Assembly: GCF_000787815.1 (NCBI RefSeq)
Contig: NZ_BBPO01000003.1
Coordinates: forward strand, 157,032-221,031
Origin: Streptacidiphilus neutrinimicus
GTDB lineage: Bacteria > Actinomycetota > Actinomycetes > Streptomycetales > Streptomycetaceae
Reading direction: 5' to 3'
DNA length: 64,000 nucleotides
Positions 23,720 to 35,104 of the stretch are shown in pieces (position 1 is the stretch's first letter; each line of letters starts with the position of its first letter). A program made the translations under genes and the position numbers. The notes beneath the pieces are model-generated. The model did no database searches, was not told the DNA's origin, and was given only the letters and a program-made list of their open reading frames with translations.

Positions 23720-25561
23720 ATGCCACGCACACCCCGAAGAACCCGCACCCTGGCGCTGGGCGCCATGCTGACGACCGTCGCACTCGCGGCCGCCGGCTGT
23801 TCCTCCGGAAAACCCGCGCCCGGTCCCAGCCAGGGGACCTCCTCCGACAACGCGGCCAACATCAACGCCACGGGTCAGCCGGTCAAGGGCGGCACGCTCA
23901 AGCTGATCGGCAGCGGAGACGTCGACCACCTCGACACCGCCAGCGGCTACTACACGGCCACGTACACCCTCGAACGCGCCTACACCCGACAGCTGTTCAC
24001 CTACCCGGCGTCGACGGACCCGACCAAGTCCACCACGATCGTCCCGGACCTGGCCACCGAGATTCCGACCACCGCCAACAACGGGATCAGCGCGGACGGC
24101 CTCACCTACACGGTCCACCTGCGCCCGGATGCGATGTGGGACACCTCCCCGGCCCGCGCGGTCACCGCCCAGGACGAGGTCCTGGGCATGAAGCGGCTGT
24201 GCAACCCGACGCCCAACGCGGTCGGCGCGCCGGGCTACTACGAGGGCGTCATCGCCGGCTTCCAGCAGTACTGCGACGGTTTCGCCAAGGTCAGCCCGAC
24301 CATCCCGGCGATCAAGGCCTACATCGACGGCCACGACATCTCCGGCATCAAGGCCGTGGACGCCACGACCGTCCAGTTCACGCTGGTGAAGAAGGCCAAC
24401 GACTTCCTGAACATCCTGGCGATGCCGTTCTCGTCGCCGGCGCCCGTGGAGTACCTGAACTACCTCCCGGACGACGCCAACTTCCGCTCGCACACGATCT
24501 CCGACGGTCCGTACGCCATCACGTCGTACACCGCCAACCAGTCGATCAAGCTGGACCGGAACCCGGCCTGGACCAAGGCGTCCGACCCGGCCCGCGACGC
24601 CTACGTCGACCACATCACCGTCACCGAGGGCCAGGACGAGGGCCCGGTGCAGCAGCAGCTCCAGGCGGGCACCGCCGACATGCAGTGGGACACCACCGTG
24701 CCGACCGCCTCCGTGCCGGCGCTGAAGGCCACCAAGGACCCGCGGCTGGGCGTCTACCCCTCCGGCAGCACCAACCCGTTCCTGGTCTTCAACGAGCAGA
24801 GTCCGAGCAACCAGGGCGCGCTCGGCAAGGTGGCGGTGCGTCAGGCGCTGGAGTACGCGGTCGACAAGGTCGCGATCGGCCAGATCTACGGCGGCCCCAC
24901 GCTCAACACCCCCCTGGGCCAGGCCATCCCGCCGGGCAGCCTCGGCTACGAGAAGTACGACGCGTACCCGACCCCGGGCAGCAAGGGCGACCCGGCCAAG
25001 TGCAAGTCGATGCTGGCCGCAGCCGGTTACCCCAACGGTCTGGTGCTCAAGGACCTGGCCCGCAACGCCGGCAAGCACCCGGCCGTGGCCCAGTCCGTCC
25101 AGGCGGACTTCAAGGCCTGCGGCGTCACCACGCAGATCGTCCCGGTCTCGCAGGGCGACTACTACGGCAAGTACCTGAACCTGCCGAGCGCCGCGAAGGC
25201 GGGCAGCTGGGACATCACCGAGCCTGGCTGGGTGCCGGACTGGTTCGGCAACAACGGCCGCGCCAACCTCGAGCCGCTCTTCGACGGCCGCAACTACGGC
25301 CCCGGCTCGACCGACTGGGGCGACTACAACAGTCCGGCCTTCAACGCCCTGCTCGACCAGGCCATGACCGCGCCCGACCAGGCCACGGCCGAGTCGCTGT
25401 GGCACCAGGCCGACCAGCAGGTCATGAAGGACGCGGCGATCATCCCGTTCGAGACGCAGAACGACGCGATGTTCCGGTCCAGCCGGGTCCACAACGCGAT
25501 CTTCGAGCTGTTCTCGCAGAACTACGACGTCACCGAGGTCTGGCTCTCGCCCGGCAGCTGA
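23720..25561 (+). CDS. Oligopeptide-type ABC transporter substrate-binding lipoprotein
   Basis: 613 residues. Signal peptide with Arg-rich n-region, hydrophobic stretch and lipobox LAAAGC, so Cys27 should be lipidated and the protein anchored outside the cell membrane. The rest matches the SBP_bac_5 family (VPDLATEIPTTANNGISADG, YTVHLRPDAMWDT, SDGPYAITSY, RQALEYAVDK, DITEPGWVPDWFGNNG). Known: the family captures peptides, nickel or other solutes for ABC import. Ligand not predictable. CAGGAGG precedes the ATG. The cognate ATPases and permeases follow after two hairpins at 25576-25647. Confidence 0.94.
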   Translation: MPRTPRRTRTLALGAMLTTVALAAAGCSSGKPAPGPSQGTSSDNAANINATGQPVKGGTLKLIGSGDVDHLDTASGYYTATYTLERAYTRQLFTYPASTDPTKSTTIVPDLATEIPTTANNGISADGLTYTVHLRPDAMWDTSPARAVTAQDEVLGMKRLCNPTPNAVGAPGYYEGVIAGFQQYCDGFAKVSPTIPAIKAYIDGHDISGIKAVDATTVQFTLVKKANDFLNILAMPFSSPAPVEYLNYLPDDANFRSHTISDGPYAITSYTANQSIKLDRNPAWTKASDPARDAYVDHITVTEGQDEGPVQQQLQAGTADMQWDTTVPTASVPALKATKDPRLGVYPSGSTNPFLVFNEQSPSNQGALGKVAVRQALEYAVDKVAIGQIYGGPTLNTPLGQAIPPGSLGYEKYDAYPTPGSKGDPAKCKSMLAAAGYPNGLVLKDLARNAGKHPAVAQSVQADFKACGVTTQIVPVSQGDYYGKYLNLPSAAKAGSWDITEPGWVPDWFGNNGRANLEPLFDGRNYGPGSTDWGDYNSPAFNALLDQAMTAPDQATAESLWHQADQQVMKDAAIIPFETQNDAMFRSSRVHNAIFELFSQNYDVTEVWLSPGS

Positions 25562-25575
25562 GCCGCAGCTGACGC

Positions 25576-25601
25576 GCCGTCGGCTCCTCGAAGCCGACGG
25601 C
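25576..25601 (+). terminator. Hairpin 1 between binding-protein gene and transporter genes
   Basis: Perfect 10-bp stem GCCGTCGGCT / AGCCGACGGC with a 6-base loop, 15 bases after the stop of the binding-protein gene. Probably a partial terminator or 3'-end stabiliser that keeps the binding protein in excess. Confidence 0.7.
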
Positions 25602-25613
25602 ACCGTGGCCCCA

Positions 25614-25647
25614 CCCCGTCCGGCACGGCGACCCCGTGCCGGCGGGG
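25614..25647 (+). terminator. Hairpin 2 between binding-protein gene and transporter genes
   Basis: Stem CCCCG-CCGGCACGG / CCGTGCCGG-CGGGG with one bulged T and a 5-base loop, directly after hairpin 1. Confidence 0.6.
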
Positions 25648-25720
25648 TCCCGCATGTCCCCACGCCCCAACGGGCCGGGGGCGCGAGCCCCCCTCGCCCG
25701 TTCATGAGCTGCGAGGCGCC

Positions 25721-26806
25721 ATGAGCCTTCTCGAGGTCTCCGACCTCCATGTCTCCTTCCGCACCACCGACGGCGACGTCCAGGCGGTGCGAGGGGTCTC
25801 CTTCGAACTCGATGCCGGCCGCACCCTGGGCATCGTCGGCGAGTCCGGTTCGGGCAAGAGCGTCTGCACCCAGACGCTGCTCGGCCTGACGACCGGCGCA
25901 CGCGTCCGCGGCACCGCCCGCTTCGAGGGCGAGGACCTGCTCTCCGTGAGCGAGGACGAGTTCCGCGCGGTGCGCGGCGCGAAGATCGCGGCGATCTTCC
26001 AGGACCCGCTCTCCAGCCTGCACCCGCTCTACAAGGTGGGTTGGCAGATCGTGGAGATGATCCGCGCCCACGAGCCGGTGAACCGGGCGGTGGCCCGCAG
26101 GCGCGCCGTCGACCTGCTCGGCCTGGTCGGCATCCCGCACCCCGCTCAGCGCATCGACGACTACCCGCACCAGTTCTCCGGCGGCATGCGCCAACGCGCG
26201 CTCATCGCCATGGCGTTGGCGCTGGATCCGAAGCTCGTGATCGCGGACGAGCCCACCACCGCCCTCGACGCCACCGTGCAGGCCCAGATCCTGGACCTGC
26301 TGCTGCGGTTGCAGCAGGAGAACGGGATGGCGCTGATCATGATCACGCACGATCTCGGCGTCATCGCCGGTCTCGCGGACGAGGTCATGGTCATGTACGC
26401 GGGCCGCGCCGCCGAGCGCGCGGACCGGCGCGGGCTCTACTACCGCGCCCACCACCCCTACACCAACGGCCTGTTGGAGTCGATCCCGTCCTCCGGCGCG
26501 GCCGGCGCCCGGCTGCGCCCGATCCCCGGCCAGCCGCCGAGCCTGATCCGCCTGCCCTCCGGCTGCGCCTTCCACCCGCGCTGCGAGTTCGCCATGGACC
26601 GTTGCACCCGCGAGCAGCCCGAGCTGGTCCCCGTCGAAGACGGAGTCCGGCACGCCTCCGCCTGCTGGCTGCCGGGCCGTCTGCTCGGCACGACCGAGGA
26701 GATGAAGCGGGCCCGGCAGGACGCCGGCGCCGCCGGACGCACGGTGGAACGCGTGCCGGGACAGAGCACGGGCCAGGACGCAGCAGTCGAGGAAGGCGCG
26801 GCATGA
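25721..26806 (+). CDS. Oligopeptide ABC transporter ATP-binding protein (OppD/DppD-like)
   Basis: 361 residues. Walker A GESGSGKS (about residue 40), Q-loop IFQDPLSSLHPLYKVG, signature FSGGMRQRALIAMAL, Walker B LVIADEPTTALD and the H-loop ITHDLG are complete. The C-terminal oligopeptide/dipeptide extension contains LPSGCAFHPRCEFAMDRC, the cysteine cluster that binds an iron-sulfur centre in some DppD/OppD proteins. A 40-residue hydrophilic tail follows. It energises import together with the OppF-like partner. The stop overlaps the next start (ATGA). Confidence 0.95.
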   Translation: MSLLEVSDLHVSFRTTDGDVQAVRGVSFELDAGRTLGIVGESGSGKSVCTQTLLGLTTGARVRGTARFEGEDLLSVSEDEFRAVRGAKIAAIFQDPLSSLHPLYKVGWQIVEMIRAHEPVNRAVARRRAVDLLGLVGIPHPAQRIDDYPHQFSGGMRQRALIAMALALDPKLVIADEPTTALDATVQAQILDLLLRLQQENGMALIMITHDLGVIAGLADEVMVMYAGRAAERADRRGLYYRAHHPYTNGLLESIPSSGAAGARLRPIPGQPPSLIRLPSGCAFHPRCEFAMDRCTREQPELVPVEDGVRHASACWLPGRLLGTTEEMKRARQDAGAAGRTVERVPGQSTGQDAAVEEGAA

Positions 26807-27912
26807 GCACCGACAGCACGAGCGGCGGCGCCGAGGTGGGGCAGCCCCCGACGGCCGAGTCGGCGGCGACCGGGCCGCTGGTCGAGGTCCGGGAGGCGGT
26901 CAAGTACTTCCCGATCAGGCAGGGCATCGTCTTCAAGCGCGAGGCGGGCCGCGTCCACGCCGTCGAGGGCGTGTCCCTCACGGTCCGCCGCGGCGAGACG
27001 CTGGGCCTGGTCGGCGAGACCGGGTGCGGCAAGTCGACCCTGGCCCGGTGCATCACCAAGCTGCACCCGCTGACGTCCGGGACGCTGCTGTTCGAGGGCC
27101 AGGACATCACCGGACTCAGCCGGTCCCAGGTGCGCCCGTTCCGGCGCCGGATGCAGATGATCTTCCAGGACCCGTACGGCTCGCTCAACCCGCGCCGCCG
27201 GGTCGGCTCGATCATCGGCGACCCCTTCGCCATCCACGGCGAGGGGGCACGGGACGAGCGCAAGCCCAAGGTCCAGGAGCTGATGGAGCTGGTCGGGCTC
27301 AACCCCGAGCACTACAACCGGTTCCCCGCCGAGTTCTCCGGCGGCCAGCGCCAGCGCATCGGCGTCGCGCGGGCGCTCGCGCTCAAGCCCAGCCTGATCG
27401 TCGCCGACGAGCCGGTCTCCGCGCTGGACGTGTCGATCCAGGCGCAGATCCTCAACCTGCTGGAGGACCTCCAGCGGGAGTTCGGGCTGACCTACGTGTT
27501 CATCAGCCACGACCTGTCCGTGGTGCGGCACGTCAGCGACCGGATCGCGGTGATGTACCTGGGGCAGGTCGTCGAACTGGCCGGGTCCGAGGAACTGCAC
27601 GGCCGACCACGTCACCCGTACACCAACGCCCTGCTCTCGGCGGCGTCGGTCGCCGACCCCGACCAGGCGGCGGCCCGGCAGCGGATCGTGCTCACCGGGG
27701 ACGTGCCGTCCCCGATCGCGCCGCCCACCGGCTGCCGGTTCCATCCGCGCTGTCCCAAGGCGCAGGAGATCTGCGTGGAGCAGACCCCGCCGCTGGTCGC
27801 CCGTGCGGGCGATCCCGACTCACACCTGACGGCCTGTCACTTCCCGGTGGCGCCGGGAGAGGACCTCACCCGCGTCACCGCGACCATTCCCGAGGAGGAG
27901 CGGGCCGAATGA
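26803..27912 (+). CDS. Oligopeptide ABC transporter ATP-binding protein (OppF/DppF-like)
   Basis: 369 residues from ATG 26803, which overlaps the stop of the previous gene and is preceded by GAGGAAGG. Walker [11 protein letters not shown]-loop [13 protein letters not shown], signature [15 protein letters not shown], Walker [13 protein letters not shown] and ISHDLSVV are intact. The C-terminal extension has [17 protein letters not shown], again with the four-cysteine pattern. Second ATPase of the importer. The first 25 residues are a disordered Ser/Gly/Ala tail. Confidence 0.95.
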   Translation: MSTDSTSGGAEVGQPPTAESAATGPLVEVREAVKYFPIRQGIVFKREAGRVHAVEGVSLTVRRGETLGLVGETGCGKSTLARCITKLHPLTSGTLLFEGQDITGLSRSQVRPFRRRMQMIFQDPYGSLNPRRRVGSIIGDPFAIHGEGARDERKPKVQELMELVGLNPEHYNRFPAEFSGGQRQRIGVARALALKPSLIVADEPVSALDVSIQAQILNLLEDLQREFGLTYVFISHDLSVVRHVSDRIAVMYLGQVVELAGSEELHGRPRHPYTNALLSAASVADPDQAAARQRIVLTGDVPSPIAPPTGCRFHPRCPKAQEICVEQTPPLVARAGDPDSHLTACHFPVAPGEDLTRVTATIPEEERAE

Positions 27913-28922
27913 GCGCAGACCCGACCCCCGGCGGCGCCCCCGAGCCCGCCGACCGCACCCCTGCCCTCGACGGCGCCGGCCTGGCCCTCGCCGAGCCGCC
28001 CGCCGCAGCCGCGCCCCGGCCTGGGGCCGCCGACATCGAGGGCCGCAGCCCCTGGCAGCTCGCCTGGATCCACGTGCGCAGGGACCGGGCCGCGATGATC
28101 TCGCTGGCCTTCATCCTGCTTCTCGCGCTGCTCTCCGTCTCCGCCCCGCTGCTCGCGCACTGGATCGGCTGGAGCCCCACCGACCAGGACCGCACCCAGG
28201 GCCTGACGGTGGACGGCCTCCCGGTCGGCCCGAGCGGCCGCCACCTGCTCGGCACCGACAACCTCGGCCGCGACATCCTGGTCCGCGTCCTGTACGGCAG
28301 CCAGGTATCGCTGCTGGTCGGCGTGGTGTCCACGCTGCTGGCGGTGGCCATGGGCGTCCTGGTCGGCCTGGTGGCCGGCTACTTCGGCTCCGCCGTGGAC
28401 ACCGTGCTGTCGCGGGTGATGGACCTGGTGCTCTCGTTCCCGTTCCTGCTCTTCGCGATCGCGCTGGTGTCGATCTTCGGCTCCAGCCTCGCCATCTCGG
28501 TGTTCGTGATCGCCTTCTTCTCCTGGGCGGCGGTCGGCCGCATCGTGCGCGGGCAGACGCTCTCGATCCGGGAGAAGGAGTACATCGAGGCGGCCCGCTC
28601 GCTCGGCGCCAACGACCTGCGGATCATGTTCGTGGACGTGCTGCCCAACCTGCTCGCGCCCGTGATCGTCTACACCACGCTGCTGATCCCGATCGCGATC
28701 GTCTTCGAGGCCACGCTGTCCTTCCTCGGCCTCGGCGTCGTCCCGCCGTCGCCGACCTGGGGCAACATGCTGAGCGACTCGCTGGACTTCTACCAGGTCG
28801 CCTGGTGGTTCCCGCTCTTCCCCGGCCTGGCGCTGCTGCTGACGACGCTGGCCTTCAACCTGCTCGGCGACGGGGTGCGCGACGCGCTCGACCCGCGCGC
28901 CGAGCGCCTGTTCCAGGACTGA
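27909..28922 (+). CDS. Oligopeptide ABC transporter permease (OppC/DppC-like)
   Basis: 337 residues. A 50-residue Ala/Pro-rich cytoplasmic tail precedes six hydrophobic segments. The OppC signature [20 protein letters not shown] and the ATPase-contacting EAA-type loop ([21 protein letters not shown]) are present. It pairs with the OppB-like permease encoded next. ATG overlaps the oppF-like stop (ATGA). Confidence 0.95.
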   Translation: MSADPTPGGAPEPADRTPALDGAGLALAEPPAAAAPRPGAADIEGRSPWQLAWIHVRRDRAAMISLAFILLLALLSVSAPLLAHWIGWSPTDQDRTQGLTVDGLPVGPSGRHLLGTDNLGRDILVRVLYGSQVSLLVGVVSTLLAVAMGVLVGLVAGYFGSAVDTVLSRVMDLVLSFPFLLFAIALVSIFGSSLAISVFVIAFFSWAAVGRIVRGQTLSIREKEYIEAARSLGANDLRIMFVDVLPNLLAPVIVYTTLLIPIAIVFEATLSFLGLGVVPPSPTWGNMLSDSLDFYQVAWWFPLFPGLALLLTTLAFNLLGDGVRDALDPRAERLFQD

Positions 28923-28937
28923 GCGGGAGGCTCGTCG

Positions 28938-29897
28938 ATGTTGCGGTTCCTCGTCCGCCGGGTCCTCTCCGGCGTCCTGGTGCTCTGGCTGATCAGCCTG
29001 TTCACCTTCGGGCTGTTCTACGTGGCGCCGTCCAACGTGCCGCGGATGATCTGCGGCCGTCTCTGCACCCAGAGCCAGGTCGAGCTGATCACCAAGCAAC
29101 TGGGCCTCAACCAGCCGCTGCCGGTGCAGTACTGGCACTTCCTCGACCGTCTGCTCCACGGCGACCTCGGCTACTCGTACTACAACTCCCAGCCGGTCTC
29201 CACGCTGATCGGCAACGCGCTGCCGATCACCGCCTCGCTCGCGATCGGCGCCGCCGTGCTCTGGCTGGTCGGGGGCGTCGCCATCGGCGTCGTCTCCGCC
29301 GTGCGCCCGCGCAGCCTGCTGGACCGGGCCGGGACGATCTTCGCGCTGATCGGGCTGTCGATGCCGTCGTTCCTGATCGGCATCCTGTTGCTGTACTTCC
29401 TCTTCTTCAAGCTCACCACGGCGGGGCTGGCCTGGTTCCCGCCCTCGGGATACGTGGGCATCACCAGCGACCCGCTCGAGTGGGCCCACCACCTGCTCCT
29501 GCCGTGGTTCGCGCTCGCCTTCATCACCGCGGCGACCTATGTGCGGCTCACCCGCAACCAGATGCTCGAGGTGCTGGGGGAGGACTACATCCGCACCGCC
29601 CGCTCCAAGGGCGTCGCCCGCAGCCGGGTCACCATCCGGCACGCGCTGCGGGCCGCGCTGACGCCGGTGGTCACCCAGTTCGGCATCGACCTCGCCGGGC
29701 TGCTCGGCGGGGCCATCGTGACCGAGCGGCTGTTCGGCCTGCCCGGCCTCGGAGAACTGGCCGTGAGCTCGGTCACCCGGCAGGACCAGCCCGTCGTCAT
29801 CGCCACGGTGCTGCTGGCCGCGGTGTTCATCGTCGTCGCCAACATCGTGGTGGACCTGCTGTACGCGGTCCTCGACCCACGCGTCCGCCTCGGCTGA
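28938..29897 (+). CDS. Oligopeptide ABC transporter permease (OppB/DppB-like)
   Basis: 319 residues with six hydrophobic segments. Typical OppB features: short N-terminal TM ([19 protein letters not shown]), [35 protein letters not shown] and [21 protein letters not shown] as coupling loop, and [20 protein letters not shown] precedes the ATG. The order binding protein-ATPase-ATPase-permease C-permease B differs from the classic oppABCDF order. Last gene of the operon, followed by a G-rich stretch and the pdxS promoter region. Confidence 0.95.
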   Translation: MLRFLVRRVLSGVLVLWLISLFTFGLFYVAPSNVPRMICGRLCTQSQVELITKQLGLNQPLPVQYWHFLDRLLHGDLGYSYYNSQPVSTLIGNALPITASLAIGAAVLWLVGGVAIGVVSAVRPRSLLDRAGTIFALIGLSMPSFLIGILLLYFLFFKLTTAGLAWFPPSGYVGITSDPLEWAHHLLLPWFALAFITAATYVRLTRNQMLEVLGEDYIRTARSKGVARSRVTIRHALRAALTPVVTQFGIDLAGLLGGAIVTERLFGLPGLGELAVSSVTRQDQPVVIATVLLAAVFIVVANIVVDLLYAVLDPRVRLG

Positions 29898-30064
29898 GCG
29901 GGGGGGCGGGAGGGGGAGCGGAGGCACACGAACCGGCCTGCGAGGTGCTACGAATCGGCGCGATCGGTGGCGTCCGGCTGGACCGGGTGGAGCATCGGAT
30001 AAGGTCGGTACACGCCTACCATTGGGCTTATCGCACCGAATCCGCGTCTTCAGTGAGGTCATTC

Positions 30065-30979
30065 GTGTCCACCAACACCCCCTCCACCTCCGACCAGCCT
30101 GCGGTCGGCACCGCCCGCGTCAAGCGCGGCATGGCCGAGCAGCTCAAGGGCGGTGTGATCATGGACGTGGTCACCCCGGAGCAGGCGAAGATCGCCGAGG
30201 ACGCCGGTGCCGTGGCCGTCATGGCCCTCGAGCGCGTCCCCGCCGACATCCGCAAGGACGGCGGCGTGGCCCGCATGTCCGACCCGGACATGATCGAGGG
30301 CATCATCAACGCCGTGTCCATCCCGGTCATGGCCAAGTCGCGCATCGGCCACTTCGTCGAGGCCCAGGTGCTGCAGGCCCTCGGCGTCGACTACATCGAC
30401 GAGTCCGAGGTGCTGACCCCGGCCGACGAGGTCAACCACTCCGACAAGTGGGCCTTCACCACCCCCTTCGTCTGCGGCGCCACCAACCTGGGCGAGGCCC
30501 TGCGCCGCATCGCCGAGGGTGCGGCCATGATCCGCTCGAAGGGTGAGGCCGGCACCGGCAACGTCGTCGAGGCCGTCCGCCACCTGCGCCAGATCAAGGG
30601 CGAGATCGCCAAGCTGCGCGGCTATGACAACAACGAGCTCTACGCCGCGGCCAAGGAGCTGCGCGCCCCCTACGAGCTCGTCGCCGAGGTCGCCGAGCTG
30701 GGCAAGCTCCCCGTCGTGCTCTTCTCCGCCGGTGGCGTGGCCACCCCGGCCGACGCCGCGCTGATGCGCCAGCTGGGCGCCGAGGGCGTCTTCGTCGGCT
30801 CCGGCATCTTCAAGTCGGGCGACCCGGCCAAGCGCGCCGCCGCCATCGTGAAGGCCACCACCTTCTACGACGACCCGAAGATCATCGCCGACGCCTCCCG
30901 CAACCTGGGCGAGGCCATGGTCGGCATCAACTGCGACACCCTGCCGGAGACCGAGCGCTACGCCAACCGCGGCTGGTAG
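30065..30979 (+). CDS. pdxS: Pyridoxal 5'-phosphate synthase lyase subunit PdxS
   Basis: 304 residues from GTG 30065 (GTGAGG seven bases upstream). The (beta/alpha)8 barrel is one of the most conserved proteins known: [81 protein letters not shown] and [12 protein letters not shown] are all present, including both catalytic lysines. With PdxT it makes PLP from ribose 5-phosphate, glyceraldehyde 3-phosphate and glutamine-derived ammonia. It has a short Ser/Thr-rich N-terminal extension. Confidence 0.98.
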   Translation: MSTNTPSTSDQPAVGTARVKRGMAEQLKGGVIMDVVTPEQAKIAEDAGAVAVMALERVPADIRKDGGVARMSDPDMIEGIINAVSIPVMAKSRIGHFVEAQVLQALGVDYIDESEVLTPADEVNHSDKWAFTTPFVCGATNLGEALRRIAEGAAMIRSKGEAGTGNVVEAVRHLRQIKGEIAKLRGYDNNELYAAAKELRAPYELVAEVAELGKLPVVLFSAGGVATPADAALMRQLGAEGVFVGSGIFKSGDPAKRAAAIVKATTFYDDPKIIADASRNLGEAMVGINCDTLPETERYANRGW

Positions 30980-31000
30980 TCCCGGTTCTTCGCGCGTGGT

Positions 31001-31027
31001 AGCCCCGGCCCTTCCAGGACCGGGGCT
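31001..31027 (+). terminator. Hairpin between pdxS and pdxT
   Basis: Stem AGCCCCGG / CCGGGGCT around about 11 bases, 22 bases after pdxS. Possible partial terminator giving more PdxS than PdxT, although the complex itself is 12:12. Confidence 0.5.
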
Positions 31028-31066
31028 CCTCCCGTTCGTCCGTTCGTCCATTGAAGAGGTCCTCTC

Positions 31067-31693
31067 GTGTCGTCCAGCTCCACTCCCGTCATCGGCGTCC
31101 TCGCCCTCCAGGGCGACGTGCGTGAGCACCTGATCGCCCTCGCCGAGGCCGACGCGGTCGCCCGCCCGGTCCGCCGGCCCGAGGAGCTGGCGGAGATCGA
31201 CGCCCTCGTCATCCCCGGCGGCGAGTCCACCACCATGTCCAAGCTCGCCCTGCTCTTCGGCGTGATGGAGCCGCTGCGGGCCCGCGTCGCGGCTGGTATG
31301 CCCGTCTACGGCACCTGCGCGGGCATGATCATGCTGGCCGACAAGATCCTCGACGGCCGCGACGACCAGGAGACGGTCGGCGGCATCGACATGGTCGTCC
31401 GCCGTAACGCCTTCGGCCGCCAGAACGAGTCCTTCGAGCAGGGCGTCGCGTTCAAGGGCCTGGAGGAGGACGGTGACGTCCACGGCGTCTTCATCCGCGC
31501 CCCCTGGGTCGAGTCGGTCGGCGCCGACGTCGAGGTGCTGGCCTCGCTGTACGCCGACACGGCGGACGAGCACATCGTGGCGGTCCGTCAGGGCAACCTG
31601 CTCGCCACCTCGTTCCACCCGGAGCTCACCGGCGACCACCGCGTGCACGCCTACTTCGTGGAGATGGTCCGGGCCGCCCGTCACGGCGGGTGA
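31067..31693 (+). CDS. pdxT: Pyridoxal 5'-phosphate synthase glutaminase subunit PdxT
   Basis: 208 residues from GTG (GAAGAGG upstream). Class I glutaminase of the triad type: [12 protein letters not shown] at the N terminus, [12 protein letters not shown] oxyanion region, nucleophile Cys in VYGTCAGMI, and the His-x-Glu of SFHPEL. It releases ammonia from glutamine and channels it to PdxS. Lies 87 bases downstream of pdxS in the same direction. Confidence 0.97.
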   Translation: MSSSSTPVIGVLALQGDVREHLIALAEADAVARPVRRPEELAEIDALVIPGGESTTMSKLALLFGVMEPLRARVAAGMPVYGTCAGMIMLADKILDGRDDQETVGGIDMVVRRNAFGRQNESFEQGVAFKGLEEDGDVHGVFIRAPWVESVGADVEVLASLYADTADEHIVAVRQGNLLATSFHPELTGDHRVHAYFVEMVRAARHGG

Positions 31694-31696
31694 CGG

Positions 31697-31702
31697 TAAG
31701 AT
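31697..31702 (+). promoter_or_regulatory. Candidate -10 box of yebC (TAAGAT)
   Basis: TAAGAT lies just after the pdxT stop and would give a leader of about 42 bases before yebC, which has a separate strong RBS (AAGGAG). No -35 match. Confidence 0.35.
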
Positions 31703-31750
31703 CTCTTCGTTCGTTCACTTCCACCTGGGCCTGTTCTAAGGAGCAACTCG

Positions 31751-32512
31751 ATGTCCGGCCACTCCAAGTGGGCTACCACCAAGCACAAGAAGGCCGTCAT
31801 CGACGCGAAGCGCGGCAAGCTCTTCGCCAAGATGATCAAGAACATCGAGGTGGCGGCCCGCACCGGCGGTGGAGACCCCACCGGTAACCCGACGCTCTAC
31901 GACGCCATCCAGAAGGCGAAGAAGAGCTCGGTCCCCAACGACAACATCGACCGCGCCGTCAAGCGCGGCTCCGGCGCGGAGGCCGGCGGCGCCGACTACT
32001 CCACCATCATGTACGAGGGCTACGGCCCGAACGGCGTGGCGGTGCTGATCGAGTGCCTCACCGACAACCGCAACCGCGCCGCGTCCGACGTGCGCGTCGC
32101 GATGACCCGCAACGGCGGCTCCATGGCCGACCCTGGCTCGGTGTCGTACATGTTCTCCCGCAAGGGCGTCATCATCGTGCCGAAGGCCGACAAGGTCGAC
32201 GAGGACACGATCATGGAGGTCACCCTCGAGGTGGGCGCGGAGGAGGTCAACGACCTCGGCGACAGCTTCGAGATCCAGACCGAGGCCAGCGACATGGTCG
32301 CGGTCCGCACGGCGCTGCAGGACGCGGGCATCGACTACGACTCGGCCGAGGCGAACTTCGTCCCCTCCGTCCAGGTCCAGCTGGACGCGGACGGCGCGCG
32401 CAAGATCTTCAAGCTGATCGACGCGCTCGAGGACAGCGACGACGTCCAGAACGTCTTCGCCAACTTCGACCTCACCCCCGAGGTCGAGGCGGAGCTCGAC
32501 GCCGAGGACTGA
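31751..32512 (+). CDS. yebC: YebC/PmpR/TACO1-family protein
   Basis: 253 residues. It begins [21 protein letters not shown], the family hallmark, followed by [42 protein letters not shown] and the acidic C-terminal domain. AAGGAG precedes the ATG. Known: YebC proteins were described as transcriptional regulators, and more recent work assigns some of them a role in translation at polyproline stretches. Position between pdxT and ruvC is conserved in actinobacteria, hinting at the DNA repair operon. Soluble cytoplasmic protein. Confidence 0.96.
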   Translation: MSGHSKWATTKHKKAVIDAKRGKLFAKMIKNIEVAARTGGGDPTGNPTLYDAIQKAKKSSVPNDNIDRAVKRGSGAEAGGADYSTIMYEGYGPNGVAVLIECLTDNRNRAASDVRVAMTRNGGSMADPGSVSYMFSRKGVIIVPKADKVDEDTIMEVTLEVGAEEVNDLGDSFEIQTEASDMVAVRTALQDAGIDYDSAEANFVPSVQVQLDADGARKIFKLIDALEDSDDVQNVFANFDLTPEVEAELDAED

Positions 32513-32518
32513 GTCCCC

Positions 32519-32595
32519 CAGGGGCGCGGGGAACTGCGCGAGCAGCCATCGCCTACGTGACTGGGTGGCTGGGCGCGCAGTTCCCCGCGCCCCTG
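32519..32595. repeat. Long inverted-repeat element, copy 3 (short loop)
   Basis: Left arm CAGGGGCGCGGGGAACTGCG starting seven bases after the yebC stop pairs with CGCAGTTCCCCGCGCCCCTG ending at 32595. The interior is only about 35 bases, the shortest of the five, so most of the usual interior is missing. Confidence 0.92.
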
Positions 32596-32660
32596 ATGTG
32601 CACGGTCCCCGTGCCCCTGATCAGTCCCCGTGCCCCTGATCGGTCCCCGTGCCCCTGAAC
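32580..32660. repeat. 19-bp tandem array derived from the repeat arm
   Basis: Three contiguous 19-base units, consensus (G/A)GTCCCCGTGCCCCTGATC, at 32604-32622, 32623-32641 and 32642-32660. A fourth, diverged unit (GTTCCCCGCGCCCCTGATG, 32580-32598) is the right arm of the inverted-repeat element itself. The array ends 22 bases before the ruvC -10 box. Confidence 0.9.
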
Positions 32661-32681
32661 AGTTCTGTCGGTCGCAGCCGA

Positions 32682-32693
32682 TAGCCTGCGGGC
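32682..32693 (+). promoter_or_regulatory. Putative leaderless promoter of ruvC
   Basis: TAGCCT (32682-32687) lies six bases before ATG 32694. There is no upstream purine-rich SD sequence. No clear -35. Confidence 0.35.
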
Positions 32694-33218
32694 ATGCGTG
32701 TTCTCGGGGTGGATCCAGGGCTGACCAGGTGCGGGGTCGGGGTTGTCGACGGTGCGCCCGGGCGGCCGCTCACGATGGTCGCCTGCGGTGTCGTGCGGAC
32801 CCCGGCGGAGGAGGACGTCCCGCTGCGGCTGCTCAGGATCGAGCAGGGCATCGAGGAGTGGCTGGACCTGCACCGGCCGGACAAGGTCGCCGTCGAGCGC
32901 GTCTTCGCCCAGCACAACGTGCGGACGGTCATGGGCACCGCCCAGGCCAGCGCCGTGGCCATGCTGTGCGCCACCCGGCGTGGGATACCGGTCGCGCTGC
33001 ACACCCCCAGTGAGGTCAAGGCCGCCGTCTCCGGCTCGGGGCGGGCCGAGAAGGCCCAGGTGGGCGCGATGGTCACGCGCATCCTGCGGTTGGACGCGCC
33101 GCCCAAGCCCGCGGACGCGGCCGACGCGCTCGCGCTCGCCATCTGCCACATCTGGCGCGGCACCGCCACCAACAGGATCGCCGCCGCCCTCAGCCGCGTC
33201 AGGGAGCCCCGACCGTGA
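32694..33218 (+). CDS. ruvC: Holliday junction resolvase RuvC
   Basis: 174 residues, RNase H-like fold. Catalytic acidic residues are in place: Asp7 (LGVDPGLT), Glu in VAVERVF, and the two Asp of [33 protein letters not shown] is the usual conserved helix. Known: the dimer cleaves Holliday junctions symmetrically after RuvAB branch migration. The TGA stop overlaps the ruvA GTG start, giving a coupled ruvC-ruvA-ruvB operon. Confidence 0.97.
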   Translation: MRVLGVDPGLTRCGVGVVDGAPGRPLTMVACGVVRTPAEEDVPLRLLRIEQGIEEWLDLHRPDKVAVERVFAQHNVRTVMGTAQASAVAMLCATRRGIPVALHTPSEVKAAVSGSGRAEKAQVGAMVTRILRLDAPPKPADAADALALAICHIWRGTATNRIAAALSRVREPRP

Positions 33219-33835
33219 TCGCCTTCGTCAGCGGCCCCGTAGCCGCGCTCACGCCCTCCAGCGCCGTGATCCAGGTCGGCGGCGTGGGCATGCTCGTGCA
33301 CTGCTCCCCGGGCACGCTCGCCCGCCTGCACCTGGGGGAGGAGGCGCGCCTGGCCACCTCCCTCGTCGTGCGCGAGGACTCCCTGACGCTCTACGGCTTC
33401 GCCGACGACGACGAGCGGCAGACCTTCGAGCTGCTGCAGACGGCCAGCGGCGTAGGGCCCAAGGTGGCCCAGGCGATGCTCGCCGTGCACAGCCCGGAGG
33501 CGCTGCGGGTGGCCGTCGCGCGCGGCGACGCGAAGGCGCTGACCGCCGTGCCCGGGATCGGGCCCAAGGGGGCGCAGAAGCTGCTCCTGGAGCTCAAGGA
33601 CCGCCTCGGCGCGCCGACGGGCGCCGTCCCGCCCCAGCAGGCCGCCGCAGCCGTCGCCACGGCCCCCGCGCCGTGGCACGAGCAACTGCACGCCGCGCTC
33701 GTCGGCCTCGGGTTCGCGCCCAGGGAGGCCGAGGAGGCCGTCGCGGCGGTGGCGCCCGAGGCCGAGGCCATGGAGAAGCCGAACGTCTCCGCGCTGCTGC
33801 GCACCGCCCTGCAGAGCCGCAACCGCACCCGCTGA
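33215..33835 (+). CDS. ruvA: Holliday junction branch migration protein RuvA
   Basis: 206 residues from GTG (GTGA overlap with ruvC). N-terminal OB fold ([20 protein letters not shown]), tandem helix-hairpin-helix DNA-binding motifs ([21 protein letters not shown] and [19 protein letters not shown]) and the C-terminal RuvB-contact domain after an Ala-rich linker. Tetramers bind the junction and load RuvB. Confidence 0.97.
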   Translation: MIAFVSGPVAALTPSSAVIQVGGVGMLVHCSPGTLARLHLGEEARLATSLVVREDSLTLYGFADDDERQTFELLQTASGVGPKVAQAMLAVHSPEALRVAVARGDAKALTAVPGIGPKGAQKLLLELKDRLGAPTGAVPPQQAAAAVATAPAPWHEQLHAALVGLGFAPREAEEAVAAVAPEAEAMEKPNVSALLRTALQSRNRTR

Positions 33836-33873
33836 GCCCGCCCGACCCCGTCCGACCGAGGAGCCGAGAGAGC

Positions 33874-34965
<1,092 letters not shown>

Positions 34966-35104
34966 GCGGGGGCCTGCCGGCCACCCCGGGAGCGGGTGGC
35001 CCACGGGTGCCCGGGCGGCCTCGGAGCAGCCCTTGACGGGCTATGTGCACGTCGAGTCCGTCACGTCACTCGCCATTCGGCTCTCTCGGATGACATGCTG
35101 GACG

